The translations under genes were made by a program, and so were the position numbers. A DNA stretch of 64,000 nt from Candidatus Merdisoma merdipullorum (GTDB lineage Bacteria > Bacillota > Clostridia > Lachnospirales > Lachnospiraceae). Below, piece after piece: positions 31,626-42,438 of the stretch (within the stretch, counting starts at the first letter, position 1; every line of letters begins with the position of its first letter). The notes under the pieces were generated by a model. It was not told where the DNA came from, did no database searches, and saw only the letters and a list, made by a program, of their open reading frames with translations. The stretch covers positions 1-64,000 of the forward strand of contig DVLE01000046.1 of assembly GCA_018715645.1 (NCBI GenBank). The letters run 5' to 3'.

Positions 31626-33848
31626 ATGGAAAATCAAATTTTTATGGAGGTTCTGAACCTGTCTCTGGCCGGGACTGTACTCGGCTTGCTCTTTCTGCTC
31701 GTTCGGCCGTTTACCAAACGGGTGTTTTCACGGAAATGGCATTATTATCTCTGGCTGGTAGTTCTTTTTCGGCTGGCTGTTCCTGTGCATCTGGTGCCTG
31801 ACATTCCGGTTATCCCGGCGGCAGGTTCGCTCCAGTCGGCAGAAGCGGAGACTGCGGGGAATGGAGAGAATATAGCGGCGGCCTCAGAAGAGACAGGGGA
31901 AAGCTCCGGGGATATGCATGCAGCGGAGGAACAGAATGGGGCAGGCGCGGCGGCGGAGACAGAAGGCGTGTCTGCGGCAGGAAAAGCTGTCACAATAGAG
32001 AAGAGGACTTGGGCCGGGGAAACAGGATATAGAGCGGCAGTCAGGGAATCGGCGGTCCGCTGGCTGTTTCTGATTTGGGTTTTCGGGGCAGTCCTGTCGC
32101 TGGCAGTGAAGCTGAATGATTATCAGAATTTTGTCCGTTACATGAAGGCGGACTGCGTACGTGTGACGGATGACGGAATCCAAAAGCTTGCCAATACTCT
32201 GGCGCAGGAATTTCATATCCGCAGGTGGATCTGGGTATATGAAAGCCCTCTTGTGGCAAGTCCGGTTCTGATAGGAATAGGACACCCTTTTATCGTTCTT
32301 CCGAAGGCCGGGATGAGCGAGGCGGAGGCCAGACTTGTCCTCAGACATGAGCTTACGCATCTCAAGCGGCACGATCTGTGGTACAAATGGCTGTACCAGC
32401 TTGTACTCTGTATACATTGGTTCAATCCATTCGTGTATGTCCTTGGCAGGTTCCTCGATAAAGACTGCGAGCTTTCCTGCGATGAGGCCGTGATCGGGAC
32501 GCTTGACGGGGAGGGACGGAAAAGCTACGGGAATCTTCTGCTGGATACGGCGCAGCGTCAGCTAAGATTCCGTCGCGGCGTTTTGTCCGTCACGCTTCTG
32601 GAAGGAAAGGAAAATCTAAAGGAGCGTCTGCAGGGAATTTTAAGTTTCCGGAAGCAGCGGATACCGGCGCTCATTCTGTCTTTTCTGCTTTTTGCAGCAG
32701 CGGCGGCTCTGGCCGCGTGTACGCCTGCCTGGAATCGGGAGAGCGGAGAGGAAAGCTATTCTTCCGCATCAGATTCATCGAAGGAAGACACTCAAGGGAG
32801 CACTGCTGCTGGAAACGCCACGGAGGAGGGAGGAGAATCCGGAGGCTTTGTTGAAAATTTAGTGGATGAACTGACAGGGGGAAGCTGGAAGGATCAGGTT
32901 TTAAATTCACCCTTTGGCATCAGTGAGACGGATGACGCCTGGCGCGTCTATGAGGATGAGGAACTTCTGGCCGGTCAGGATGTGGACGGCACATGGCGGG
33001 CGTATTTTTACAGCGGAGGCGATGGAGAACTGACGGCGGAGACATTCGCTTTCTGCGGTTCCAAGACGATTCTTATCGCGTACGCAGAGGAGCCTGCCAC
33101 GATTACCCTTTATTCCTGGTGGACGCCCTTGTCAGGAGCATTTAAGCTGGTTCATGTAAAACCGGACGGAAGCGTGGAGACTGTCACGGAAGATGGAAAG
33201 AGCGCTTCGGTTTCCATAGAGCTTGAGGCGGGAAGAAACGCGATCAAGATGGCAGGCAGAGAGGCCAGACTGGAACAGCTTGGGATTTCATTTGAAGGCA
33301 TTGATTCTTCCGCCCTGTCGCAGGTATATTACAATGAGGGAGAGGAAGAAGTGGATCTTTTGACAGACCGTCTGCAAAACGGTTCGGCGGGGAAGGAGGA
33401 GTTTTTGAGCTGTCTGCCTGAATTTTACGATACGGACAAAGCAGCGGAAGCGTTTGAGGCCCTTTTAACCCAGCAGGTGACGTTTACAGCCGGAGAACTG
33501 GAAGAAGTGTTCATCTATGCGGATGAGCAGAAGGCAGGAGAGGCTTTGTATCAAGCTGTCCAAAACGGCAGCTGCCCGCCTCTGTCCGAAGAACAGCTTA
33601 TGGCAATTCTGCCCTATCTGAATGAAGATACGGCGGTGAACCTGGCGTGTACGCTTGACAAGGCGGCTTTCACCTTTGAGATTCTGCAGGAGCTGTGCAT
33701 TTATCTGGATGAGGAAGACTGCGGCACGTGCCTGGAGCATTATCTGGATCTTGGAAATGTCCTGACCTACCAGGAATACGGAGAAATCGAGTATTATCTG
33801 AACAGAGAGACCTTGCAGAGACTTGAGGAAAGGCTGGCCGGGACATAA
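31626..33848 (+). CDS. M56 family (BlaR1-type) membrane metallopeptidase with unusual C-terminal region
   Basis: LRHELTHLKRHDLWYKW zinc motif; no recognisable beta-lactam-sensor motifs downstream. Confidence 0.88.
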   Translation: MENQIFMEVLNLSLAGTVLGLLFLLVRPFTKRVFSRKWHYYLWLVVLFRLAVPVHLVPDIPVIPAAGSLQSAEAETAGNGENIAAASEETGESSGDMHAAEEQNGAGAAAETEGVSAAGKAVTIEKRTWAGETGYRAAVRESAVRWLFLIWVFGAVLSLAVKLNDYQNFVRYMKADCVRVTDDGIQKLANTLAQEFHIRRWIWVYESPLVASPVLIGIGHPFIVLPKAGMSEAEARLVLRHELTHLKRHDLWYKWLYQLVLCIHWFNPFVYVLGRFLDKDCELSCDEAVIGTLDGEGRKSYGNLLLDTAQRQLRFRRGVLSVTLLEGKENLKERLQGILSFRKQRIPALILSFLLFAAAAALAACTPAWNRESGEESYSSASDSSKEDTQGSTAAGNATEEGGESGGFVENLVDELTGGSWKDQVLNSPFGISETDDAWRVYEDEELLAGQDVDGTWRAYFYSGGDGELTAETFAFCGSKTILIAYAEEPATITLYSWWTPLSGAFKLVHVKPDGSVETVTEDGKSASVSIELEAGRNAIKMAGREARLEQLGISFEGIDSSALSQVYYNEGEEEVDLLTDRLQNGSAGKEEFLSCLPEFYDTDKAAEAFEALLTQQVTFTAGELEEVFIYADEQKAGEALYQAVQNGSCPPLSEEQLMAILPYLNEDTAVNLACTLDKAAFTFEILQELCIYLDEEDCGTCLEHYLDLGNVLTYQEYGEIEYYLNRETLQRLEERLAGT

Positions 33849-33876
33849 GAGCAAAGCTTCCGAAAAATATAAAAAC

Positions 33877-33957
33877 GCAGCAGGGGCGGCTTCAAGCCCC
33901 AGGATAAGAGGGTGTTCCTTACGTCATTCCAAGACTTTAGGGACACCCTTTTGCTGC
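33877..33957 (+). other. Nested multi-hairpin intergenic element, possibly terminator containing
   Basis: GCAGCA...TGCTGC enclosing GGGGC/GCCCC and AGGGTGTTCC/GGGACACCCT + TTTT. Confidence 0.55.
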
Positions 33958-34097
33958 TTTGCCCGCCCGGCGGCGCCCGCGGATACTTTTTGCAAATTAC
34001 GGGTTGCTTTCTGAATTGATATTTAGTATTATGATAAAGAACCTGACAGGAGGGGAATTTTGCCTGACCTGGAAGGAAAATCAGGAGGAAAAAATTC

Positions 34098-35111
34098 ATG
34101 CAGGAAATGATTAAGGTTGCGCTGGATGCAATGGGCGGCGACAATGCTCCGGATGAGATTATCAAGGGAGCTATTGAGGCCGTCGGTTTACGGGAAGACA
34201 TCAAAGTATTTCTTGTGGGAAAAGAGGAACTGATTCGGGAAAAATTAAAGGCTTATTCTTATAGAGAGCCGCAGATTGAGGTCGTAAATGCGACGGAGGT
34301 CATCGAGACTGCCGAACCACCGGTAGCGGCGATCCGGAAGAAGAAGGACTCCTCCATCGTGGTAGGAATGAAGCTTGTGAAGGAGGGAACGGCAGACGCC
34401 TTTGTGTCGGCGGGAAGCTCAGGAGCCGTGCTGGTAGGCGGACAGCTTCTGGTAGGACGTATCAAGGGTGTGGAAAGGCCGCCCCTGGCTCCTCTGATTC
34501 CTACGGAAAAGGGCGTGTCGCTTCTGGTGGACTGCGGCGCGAATGTGGATGCCAGACCTTCTCATCTGGTGCAGTTCGCAAAGATGGGTTCCATTTATAT
34601 GGAACACGTCATGGGCGTAAAGAATCCGAAAGTGGCGATCGTGAATATCGGCGCCGAGGAGGAGAAGGGAAATGCCCTTGTTAAGGACACATTCCCGCTT
34701 CTGAAAGAGTGTAAGGATCTGAACTTTATCGGAAGCATCGAGGCCAGAGAGATTCCCCATGGCCAGGCGGACGTGATTGTCTGCGAGGCGTTTGTGGGAA
34801 ACGTGATTCTGAAGCTTTATGAGGGCGTGGGAGCCGTCCTGATCAGCAAGATCAAGGAAGGGATGATGAGCTCTCTGCGAAGCAAGATAGGAGCCCTTCT
34901 TGTAAAGCCTGCCCTGAAGCAGACGGTGAAATCCTTTGACGCTTCGGAGTACGGCGGAGCCCCGCTGCTGGGGCTGAACGGCCTGGTTGTCAAAACTCAC
35001 GGCAGCTCCAAGGCCAAGGAAGTGAAGAATTCCATTATCCAGTGCGTCACATTTAAGGAGCAGCGGATTAATGATAAGATCAGAGAGAATATTTTAAGAG
35101 AGGAAGGATAA
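34098..35111 (+). CDS. plsX: Phosphate acyltransferase PlsX
   Basis: [19 protein letters not shown]; followed by acpP. Confidence 0.97.
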   Translation: MQEMIKVALDAMGGDNAPDEIIKGAIEAVGLREDIKVFLVGKEELIREKLKAYSYREPQIEVVNATEVIETAEPPVAAIRKKKDSSIVVGMKLVKEGTADAFVSAGSSGAVLVGGQLLVGRIKGVERPPLAPLIPTEKGVSLLVDCGANVDARPSHLVQFAKMGSIYMEHVMGVKNPKVAIVNIGAEEEKGNALVKDTFPLLKECKDLNFIGSIEAREIPHGQADVIVCEAFVGNVILKLYEGVGAVLISKIKEGMMSSLRSKIGALLVKPALKQTVKSFDASEYGGAPLLGLNGLVVKTHGSSKAKEVKNSIIQCVTFKEQRINDKIRENILREEG

Positions 35112-35116
35112 AAAGA

Positions 35117-35350
35117 ATGGAATTTGAAAAACTGAAAGGAATTATTGCGGATGTCCTGAATGTGGATGAAAATGAGATTACGATGGAAACTACCTTTGTG
35201 GATGATCTGGGAGCGGATTCTCTGGATGTCTTTCAGATTATCATGGGTATCGAGGAGGAGTTTGACATCGAGATCGCCCAGGATGAGGCGGAGAAGATCG
35301 TATCTGTCGGAGATGCGGTAGAGGAGATCAAGAACGCAATCAACGGCTAG
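35117..35350 (+). CDS. acpP: Acyl carrier protein
   Basis: [14 protein letters not shown] phosphopantetheine site. Confidence 0.97.
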   Translation: MEFEKLKGIIADVLNVDENEITMETTFVDDLGADSLDVFQIIMGIEEEFDIEIAQDEAEKIVSVGDAVEEIKNAING

Positions 35351-35503
35351 AGCTTGGATGATTCCGTATCGGTCAGGGAAAGCTTTCCTGACAGCGGAGA
35401 CAGACTGTATGTTTGATTTGAGGGGCTGCTGCAAATGTAGGAGAAGGAAGTCCTGATTCTATATTTCCGGCAGCCGCTTTGTTTTTTATTGCTTGGGAGA
35501 AGA

Positions 35504-36190
35504 ATGATGAAACTGGAAGAACTGGAAAAAAAGCTGGAATATCATTTTCACGACAGAAAGCTTTTGGAGCAGGCTTTGTGCCACAGCTCTTATGCAAACG
35601 AGCGCCATATAGACAGGCTTTTGAATAATGAACGTCTGGAATTTCTTGGAGACGCGGTTCTTGAGCTTGCGACCAGCGAATATCTGTATCTGAATTATCC
35701 GGAGATGCCGGAGGGTGAGGCGACGCGTACCAGAGCAAGCATTGTCTGCGAGCAGACGCTGGCTTTGTGCGCCAGAGAGCTTGGGCTTGGCGAATGGCTC
35801 CGGCTTGGAAAGGGCGAGGAGCAGACCGGAGGCCGGGAGCGGGATTCGATCACCTCAGACGCTATGGAGGCGCTGCTTGGAGCCATCTATCTGGATGGTG
35901 GTTTTGCTAATGCGAAAGAATTCGTCCGTCGTTTTATTTTGAACGACATTGAGCATAAGAAACTCTTTTTCGATAGCAAGACTATCCTTCAGGAGCAGAT
36001 ACAGAGCGAGACCGAGAAACCGCTTTGCTATAAGCTTGTAAAGGAAGAAGGACCGGATCACAATAAGCGGTTTACGGTCAGTGTCTCCCTGGGAGACGAG
36101 ATCCTTGGCTTGGGAAGCGGACGCACGAAGAAGGCGGCGGAGCAGGAGGCTGCCTACCGTGCCCTTCTGAAAAGACGGAAGAACGGATAA
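35504..36190 (+). CDS. rnc: Ribonuclease III
   Basis: NERLEFLGDAVLEL and C-terminal dsRBD. Confidence 0.97.
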   Translation: MMKLEELEKKLEYHFHDRKLLEQALCHSSYANERHIDRLLNNERLEFLGDAVLELATSEYLYLNYPEMPEGEATRTRASIVCEQTLALCARELGLGEWLRLGKGEEQTGGRERDSITSDAMEALLGAIYLDGGFANAKEFVRRFILNDIEHKKLFFDSKTILQEQIQSETEKPLCYKLVKEEGPDHNKRFTVSVSLGDEILGLGSGRTKKAAEQEAAYRALLKRRKNG

Positions 36191-36201
36191 GGGCGTGAAA
36201 T

Positions 36202-39200
36202 ATGTATTTAAAAAGTATAGAGGTACAGGGCTTTAAGTCCTTTGCAAATAAGATTGTATTTGAATTTCACAACGGAATCACGGGCATCGTGGGACCGAAC
36301 GGGAGCGGAAAGAGCAATGTGGCGGATGCGGTGCGCTGGGTGCTGGGAGAGCAGAGAGTAAAGCAGCTGCGCGGAGGCAGTATGCAGGACGTGATTTTCG
36401 CGGGAACGGAGAATCGCAGGCCCTTAAGCTATGCCTATGTGGCGATTACGCTGGACAATTCAGATCACCAGCTTCCCGTGGACTATGAGGAGGTTACCGT
36501 ATCCAGGCGTCTGTATCGCTCCGGTGAGAGCGAATATCTGCTGAATGGAACTGCCTGCCGCCTGAAGGACATCAATGAACTTTTTTATGATACAGGTATC
36601 GGAAAGGAAGGCTACTCCATCATCGGTCAGGGGCAGATCGATCGGATCTTAAGTTCCAGGCCGGAGGAGTCCAGAGAACTCTTTGACGAAGCTACAGGCA
36701 TCGTCAAATTCAAGCGCAGGAAGAATACCGCGCAGAAAAAGCTGGAGGATGAAAAGCAGAATATCCTCCGCATCAATGATATTCTCGCGGAGCTTGAGAA
36801 GCAGCTTGGACCTTTGGAGCGCCAGTCCGAGACCGCCAGACAATATTTGAAGAAAAAAGAGACATTAAAAATCTATGATGTGAATATGTTTCTTCTGGAA
36901 ACCGACAGATTATCTGAACAGCTCTTGGCTCTTACGGAAAAAGCGGAAACCGCTCAGGTCAATCTAAATGAGACTACTCAGGAATATGAGAAGATCAAAA
37001 GAGAACATTCCCGGATCGAGGAGGAACTGGAAGAACTGAACAGCAGCCTGGATCGGGCAAAAGAGGCCGCGTCCCAGAATGACCTGAGCCGTCAGCAGAT
37101 GGAGGGACAGATCGAACTTTTAAAGGAACAGATCAAGTCCGTCCGTTCCGGCGAGGAGCAGAAACAGGGACGGCTTTCCCTGATAGGCGCGGATATTCTG
37201 GAGCGGCGTGAGACGCGCAAGCGTTTCACGGAAGAACAGAAGCAGTTGGACGCGCAGTTGAAGCAGGTGTCTTCCGTGTCCCTGGCTGCGGGGGAAAAGC
37301 TGAGGAAGATTCGCAGTCAGATTGATGAACTGAACCGGGAGGCGGAGGAGAGCAAGAATGCGATTATCAGCCTGCTCAATGAGAGGGCTTCTACCAAGGG
37401 ACGGCTGCAGCGTTACGATGCCATGCAGGAGCAGGCGCAGCTTCGCAAAGCAGAGCTGACGCAGAAGCTTCTGGAAGCCAGGAGCAGCGAGGAGACGCAG
37501 AGGGAGTCTTTTGAACAGCATCAGAAGGAGCTTGAGAAGGTCAGTTCCCGGATTCTGGAGCTGACAGCTTCCCAGAGAGAGAAAGAAGAGGAGGCCGAAG
37601 GCTTCCGCCGCCAGCTTGGAAAGCTGAACGAGGAGCTGGAGATCGGACAGAGTGCCTTTCACAGAGAGTCCTCAAGGCTGGAGTCTCTGCGCAATATGGC
37701 CGAGCGGTACGATGGCTATGGCAGCAGTATCCGTAAGGTTATGGAGCAGAAGGGAAAGCATCCGGGAATCCTCGGCGTCGTGGCGGATCTCATCAAGGTA
37801 GATCAAAAGTATGAGACGGCGGTGGAGACGGCTCTGGGCGGAAATATTCAGAATATCGTCACCGATGACGAGCAGACGGCCAAGGAGATGATTGATTTCC
37901 TGAAAAAGAACCGTTTTGGGCGGGCCACCTTCCTGCCGCTGACCAGCGTGGGGAACAGAGACAATTTTCCGAAAAAGGAAGCCTTAAAGGAAAAGGGCGC
38001 AGTCGGTCTCGCCAGTACGCTTGTGGAGACGGATAAGAAGTATGCAGGGATAGTCAGTTATCTTCTTGGCCGCGTTCTGGTGGCGGAGCATATTGACGAC
38101 GCCATACGTATTGCCCGGAAGTACGGCCATTCCCTTCATATCGTTACGCTGGAGGGCGAATATTTAAGTCCAGGTGGTTCTATGACCGGCGGAGCCTTTC
38201 GCAATGCCAGCAATCTTCTGGGGCGCAGAAGGGAGCTGGAGCAGCTTGAGGAAAATGTGCGCCGCCTAGAACAGGACATGAAGGATGCCAGAGAACAGAT
38301 CGAGGATCTGAAGGAGAAGCGCCGTAAAAGCCGCAGAGAGGCGGAGGAGCTGAATACCCGGCTTCAGGAGCAGTTCCTGCTTCAGAATACAGCAAAGCTG
38401 AATGCGGATCAGGCTGGGAAGCGTCTGAAGGAGATCGAGGAAAGTTATGGAGGTCTTCAGACGGAGCTTGCGCAGCTTGAGGAGCAGTTCCAGGACATCA
38501 GACAGAGCCGCCAGTCGATAGCAGAGGAGCTTCAGGTATCGGAAGCTCAGGAGAAGGAACGCGAGGAAAAAATCGCGAAGGCGCAGGAAAGTCTGGAAGA
38601 ATGCAAAAAGCAGGAGGCAGACTGTATCCGCGAAGCGGAGGAGGTTCATCTTGAGGTGGCGAATCTGACGCAGAAGGCGGAGTTTGCAGGAGAAAATGTT
38701 GCCCGCCTTGACCGTGAGATTGACCGTCTGCGTTCTGAGGAGGAAGAACTGAAGGCTGGAGTTCTGGAAGGAAGCAAGGATGTGAAGGCCAAGGAGGAAG
38801 GAATCCTGGCTTTGACCGGACAGATTGAACAGCTTACAGCCAGAAGCAAGGAACTTGCCAGGGAGACAGAGGAGCTTTCCGGAAAGAGGGAAGCCTTGAT
38901 GAATGGCCAGAAGGAGTTTTTCTCCAGAAGAGAGGAGCTTTCGGAACAGAGAAATCTGCTGGACAAGGAGGTCTTCCGCCTGAACAGCCAGAGAGAAAAG
39001 CTTGAGGAGGCGGCCGACGCCCAGGCGTCCTATATGTGGGATGAATACGAGCTTACGTATAATATGGCCTGTCCGATGCGCAATATGGAGTTTACCGATG
39101 CCGGCAGCCTGAAAAAGCAGATTGCCGCCTTAAAGGACGAGATCCGGAAACTGGGAGACGTAAATGTGAACGCTATCGAGGATTATAAAAACCTCTCCGA

Positions 39201-39762
39201 GCGCTATACCTTTATGAGCGGACAGAGGGACGATTTGGTGAAGGCGGAGGAAACCCTGCTTGGGATCATCCAGGAGCTTGATACGGGTATGCGCCGCCAG
39301 TTTGAGGAGCAGTTTGCAAAGATACGCGTGGAGTTTGACAAGGCTTTCAGGGAGCTGTTCGGCGGCGGAAAGGGAACGCTGGAGCTTGAGGAGGAAAGCG
39401 ATATTCTGGAGGCAGGCGTGCGGATCATCGCGCAGCCGCCCGGCAAGAAGCTGCAGAATATGATGCAGCTTTCAGGAGGAGAAAAAGCGCTGACGGCGAT
39501 CTCCCTTCTGTTTGCGATTCAGAATCTGAAGCCTTCTCCCTTCTGTCTGCTGGATGAGATCGAGGCTGCCCTGGACGATTCCAATGTGGGACGCTTTGCG
39601 AAATACCTGCACAAGTTGACAAATAATACACAGTTTATTATTATTACACATAGGAAAGGAACGATGGAGGCCGCTGACAGACTGTATGGAATCACGATGC
39701 AGGAGAAGGGCGTGTCCGCTCTCGTATCCGTGAACCTGATAGAAGAAGAATTGGACGAATAA
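36202..39762 (+). CDS. smc: Chromosome segregation protein SMC
   Basis: [21 protein letters not shown], coiled coils, [17 protein letters not shown]. Confidence 0.98.
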   Translation: MYLKSIEVQGFKSFANKIVFEFHNGITGIVGPNGSGKSNVADAVRWVLGEQRVKQLRGGSMQDVIFAGTENRRPLSYAYVAITLDNSDHQLPVDYEEVTVSRRLYRSGESEYLLNGTACRLKDINELFYDTGIGKEGYSIIGQGQIDRILSSRPEESRELFDEATGIVKFKRRKNTAQKKLEDEKQNILRINDILAELEKQLGPLERQSETARQYLKKKETLKIYDVNMFLLETDRLSEQLLALTEKAETAQVNLNETTQEYEKIKREHSRIEEELEELNSSLDRAKEAASQNDLSRQQMEGQIELLKEQIKSVRSGEEQKQGRLSLIGADILERRETRKRFTEEQKQLDAQLKQVSSVSLAAGEKLRKIRSQIDELNREAEESKNAIISLLNERASTKGRLQRYDAMQEQAQLRKAELTQKLLEARSSEETQRESFEQHQKELEKVSSRILELTASQREKEEEAEGFRRQLGKLNEELEIGQSAFHRESSRLESLRNMAERYDGYGSSIRKVMEQKGKHPGILGVVADLIKVDQKYETAVETALGGNIQNIVTDDEQTAKEMIDFLKKNRFGRATFLPLTSVGNRDNFPKKEALKEKGAVGLASTLVETDKKYAGIVSYLLGRVLVAEHIDDAIRIARKYGHSLHIVTLEGEYLSPGGSMTGGAFRNASNLLGRRRELEQLEENVRRLEQDMKDAREQIEDLKEKRRKSRREAEELNTRLQEQFLLQNTAKLNADQAGKRLKEIEESYGGLQTELAQLEEQFQDIRQSRQSIAEELQVSEAQEKEREEKIAKAQESLEECKKQEADCIREAEEVHLEVANLTQKAEFAGENVARLDREIDRLRSEEEELKAGVLEGSKDVKAKEEGILALTGQIEQLTARSKELARETEELSGKREALMNGQKEFFSRREELSEQRNLLDKEVFRLNSQREKLEEAADAQASYMWDEYELTYNMACPMRNMEFTDAGSLKKQIAALKDEIRKLGDVNVNAIEDYKNLSERYTFMSGQRDDLVKAEETLLGIIQELDTGMRRQFEEQFAKIRVEFDKAFRELFGGGKGTLELEEESDILEAGVRIIAQPPGKKLQNMMQLSGGEKALTAISLLFAIQNLKPSPFCLLDEIEAALDDSNVGRFAKYLHKLTNNTQFIIITHRKGTMEAADRLYGITMQEKGVSALVSVNLIEEELDE

Positions 39763-39790
39763 TTGGCGTTATGACAGGGGGAATTGGAAG

Positions 39791-40723
39791 ATGGCGGAAG
39801 AAAAGAAGGGAATTTTCAGCCGGCTTGTGTCTGGCCTTGCCAAGACACGGGCGAATATCGCGGCCGGAATAGACAATATTTTCAGCGGTTACTCAGCGAT
39901 TGACGATGATTTTTACGAGGAGATCGAAGAAATCCTCATCATGGGTGATATTGGCATCAACGCCACAAATGCGATTCTGGAGGATCTGAAGCAGAAGGTA
40001 AAGGAGCAGAAGATCAAAGAGCCTTCCGAGTGCAAGGAGCTTTTGATTAACAGCATCAAGGATCAGATGCGTGTGGGCGAGGTGGCCTACCGCTTTGAAC
40101 AGGAGAAATCCGTAGTTCTGGTCATCGGCGTCAACGGCGTGGGCAAGACTACTTCGGTAGGCAAGCTTGCCGGGAAGCTGAAGGATCAGGGGAAAAAGGT
40201 GATCCTTGCGGCGGCGGATACCTTCCGGGCCGCGGCAGGCGAGCAGCTTACCGAGTGGGCGAACCGGGCCGGAGTGGATATTATCAGCGGCTGCGAGGGC
40301 GCGGATCCGGCTTCGGTCGTGTATGACGCGGTCTGCGCCGCGAAGGCAAGACATGCGGACGTTCTGCTCTGCGATACGGCAGGGCGGCTTCACAACAAGA
40401 AGAATCTGATGGAGGAGCTGCGCAAGATCAACCGTATCATTGACCGGGAGTATCCGGAAGCTTTTCGTGAAACCCTTGTGGTGCTGGACGGCACGACCGG
40501 GCAGAACGCCCTGGAACAGGCCCGCCAGTTTAAAGAGGTTGTGGATATTACAGGAATCATTTTGACGAAGCTGGATGGAACCGCCAAGGGAGGAATCGCT
40601 GTGGCGATAGAGGCCGAGCTTGGCATTCCGGTCAAGTACATCGGGGTAGGAGAAAGCATTGAAGATCTGCAGAAGTTCGATGCGGATGAGTTTGTCAATG
40701 CGTTGTTTCATCAGGAGAAGTAA
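39791..40723 (+). CDS. ftsY: Signal recognition particle receptor FtsY
   Basis: GVNGVGKTTSVGKLA, DTAGRLHNKKNLMEEL, TKLDGTAKGG. Confidence 0.98.
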   Translation: MAEEKKGIFSRLVSGLAKTRANIAAGIDNIFSGYSAIDDDFYEEIEEILIMGDIGINATNAILEDLKQKVKEQKIKEPSECKELLINSIKDQMRVGEVAYRFEQEKSVVLVIGVNGVGKTTSVGKLAGKLKDQGKKVILAAADTFRAAAGEQLTEWANRAGVDIISGCEGADPASVVYDAVCAAKARHADVLLCDTAGRLHNKKNLMEELRKINRIIDREYPEAFRETLVVLDGTTGQNALEQARQFKEVVDITGIILTKLDGTAKGGIAVAIEAELGIPVKYIGVGESIEDLQKFDADEFVNALFHQEK

Positions 40724-40732
40724 AGGAGAGAC

Positions 40733-41950
40733 GTGGATATGCTTACATTAGAGAAATTTGAGGAAGCTTCTGAGGTAGTGAAAAAAGTTGCCATAGAGAC
40801 AAAGCTTTTGTACAGCCAGTATTTCAGCGAGCAGACAGGAAACAAAGTGTATCTGAAGCCTGAGAATATGCAGGTGACGGGGGCTTACAAGATCCGCGGC
40901 GCCTACTATAAGATCAGTACGCTGACTGACGAGGAGAGAGCCAGAGGCCTGATTACGGCTTCCGCCGGAAACCATGCCCAGGGCGTAGCCTATGCGGCGA
41001 AAGCGTATGGGGCGAAGGCAGTCATTGTCATGCCGACTACGACGCCTCTGATGAAGGTAGAGCGTACAAAAAGCTATGGCGCAGAAGTTGTACTCTACGG
41101 CAATGTCTACGATGAAGCTTGCGAGTATGCCTACAAGCTGGCTGAAGAAAAAGGCTATACCTTTATTCATCCTTTTGACGATCTGGCCGTGGCTACCGGA
41201 CAGGGAACGATCGCCATGGAGATCGTGAAGGAGCTTCCGCTGGTGGATTATATTCTTGTTCCCATTGGCGGCGGAGGACTCTGCACAGGCGTCTCCACGC
41301 TGGCTAAAATGCTGAATCCCAATATCAAGGTGATAGGAGTGGAGCCTGCGGGGGCCAACTGTATGCAGGTATCCTTAAAAAACAAGAAGGTCACTACCCT
41401 TCCTTCCGTAAGCACGATCGCAGATGGTACGGCAGTCAAGACGCCTGGAGAGAAGATTTTCCCTTATATTCAAAAGAATTTGGACGACATCATTACAGTC
41501 AGTGATGACGAGTTGATCGTGGCCTTCCTCGACATCGTGGAAAACCACAAGATGGTTGTGGAAAATTCCGGTCTTCTGACTGTGGCAGCCCTGCGTCATA
41601 TGAATGTACAGGGAAAGAAGATCGTTTCTATTTTAAGCGGCGGAAATATGGATATTATTACCATGTCCTCCGTAGTACAGTTCGGCCTGATTCAGAGAGA
41701 CCGTATTTTCACGGTCTCCACGCTGCTTCCGGACAAGCCCGGCCAGCTTGTACAGGTGGCCCAGCTTATCGCCGAGGAGCAAGGCAATGTGATCAAGCTT
41801 GATCACAACCAGTTCGTCAGCACGAACCGTCAGGAAGGCGTGGAACTGCGCATCACGATAGAAGCCTTCGGCACAGAGCACAAAAACCGCATCGTAAAAC
41901 GGCTGGAAGAAGGCGGATTCCGCCCAAGACTCGTCAAGATCATGATGTGA
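40733..41950 (+). CDS. tdcB: Threonine ammonia-lyase
   Basis: TGAYKIRGAYYKI PLP lysine motif, GGGGLCTGVST, C-terminal ACT-like domain. Confidence 0.92.
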   Translation: MDMLTLEKFEEASEVVKKVAIETKLLYSQYFSEQTGNKVYLKPENMQVTGAYKIRGAYYKISTLTDEERARGLITASAGNHAQGVAYAAKAYGAKAVIVMPTTTPLMKVERTKSYGAEVVLYGNVYDEACEYAYKLAEEKGYTFIHPFDDLAVATGQGTIAMEIVKELPLVDYILVPIGGGGLCTGVSTLAKMLNPNIKVIGVEPAGANCMQVSLKNKKVTTLPSVSTIADGTAVKTPGEKIFPYIQKNLDDIITVSDDELIVAFLDIVENHKMVVENSGLLTVAALRHMNVQGKKIVSILSGGNMDIITMSSVVQFGLIQRDRIFTVSTLLPDKPGQLVQVAQLIAEEQGNVIKLDHNQFVSTNRQEGVELRITIEAFGTEHKNRIVKRLEEGGFRPRLVKIMM

Positions 41951-41954
41951 CATA

Positions 41955-42093
41955 CAGCCAAGCCATGCAAAAGCCGGGAAAATGTCCACTGCGTGCTTGC
42001 ACGCAAGGGGATATTTTTCCGGCTTTTATAGGGCGCAGCCCCGCAGCCAGGGGAAAACGCAAGCGTTTTCCCCTGGCTGACGTGGCTTGGCTG
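41955..42093. other. Branched multi-hairpin intergenic element
   Basis: Closing stem CAGCCAAGCCA/TGGCTTGGCTG around hairpins AAAAGCCGGGAAAAT/ATTTTTCCGGCTTTT, GGGC/GCCC and perfect 17-bp CAGCCAGGGGAAAACGC/GCGTTTTCCCCTGGCTG. Confidence 0.7.
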
Positions 42094-42137
42094 TTGATAA
42101 AGAAAATAAACGAAATGCAATATGAGCGCACCAGCGC

Positions 42138-42173
42138 AGCCCAGGAAAATCATCAGATTTTCCTGGGCTTTTT
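42138..42173 (+). terminator. Strong intrinsic terminator
   Basis: AGCCCAGGAAAATC atca GATTTTCCTGGGCT TTTTG. Confidence 0.9.
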
Positions 42174-42181
42174 GCCTATAC

Positions 42182-42438
42182 CTACGGATGAAAAGCCAGG
42201 AATCGTCTATTTCATCCGTAGAAATCAGGCTCTGTCTACGGATGCAAAACCAGGAATTGCGTATTATATCTGTAGAAATCTGGCTCTGTCTACGGATGTA
42301 AAACCAGGAATTGCATATCACATCTGTAGAAATTCGCGTATGTCTACAGATACAAAGCCAAGAATTGTATATTTCATCCGTAGAAGCTTGCCTTTTTCTA
42401 CAGATACAAAGCCGGGAAATTGCGGATTACATCCGTAG
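42182..42438. repeat. Five-copy 54-bp tandem repeat of inverted 9-mers
   Basis: CTACRGATR starts at 42182, 42236, 42290, 42344, 42398 (exact 54-bp period), each with YATCYGTAG about 31 bp downstream. Confidence 0.9.

Noticed and set aside
31626-33848. Beta-lactam sensor BlaR1 proper
   Set aside because: Only the M56 domain is supported; no penicillin-binding motifs were found in the C-terminal half.
41947-42438. 163-aa ORF with 18-aa repeats (STDxKPGIxYxIxRNxAL) across the 54-bp array
   Set aside because: The 54-bp period automatically gives in-frame repeats, and the antisense strand is also open. There is no RBS, it overlaps the tdcB stop, and it runs through strong hairpins and a terminator. 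More likely non-coding.
42182-42438. CRISPR-like array
   Set aside because: The whole 54-bp unit repeats with drift, there are no unique spacers of constant length, and no cas genes are nearby.
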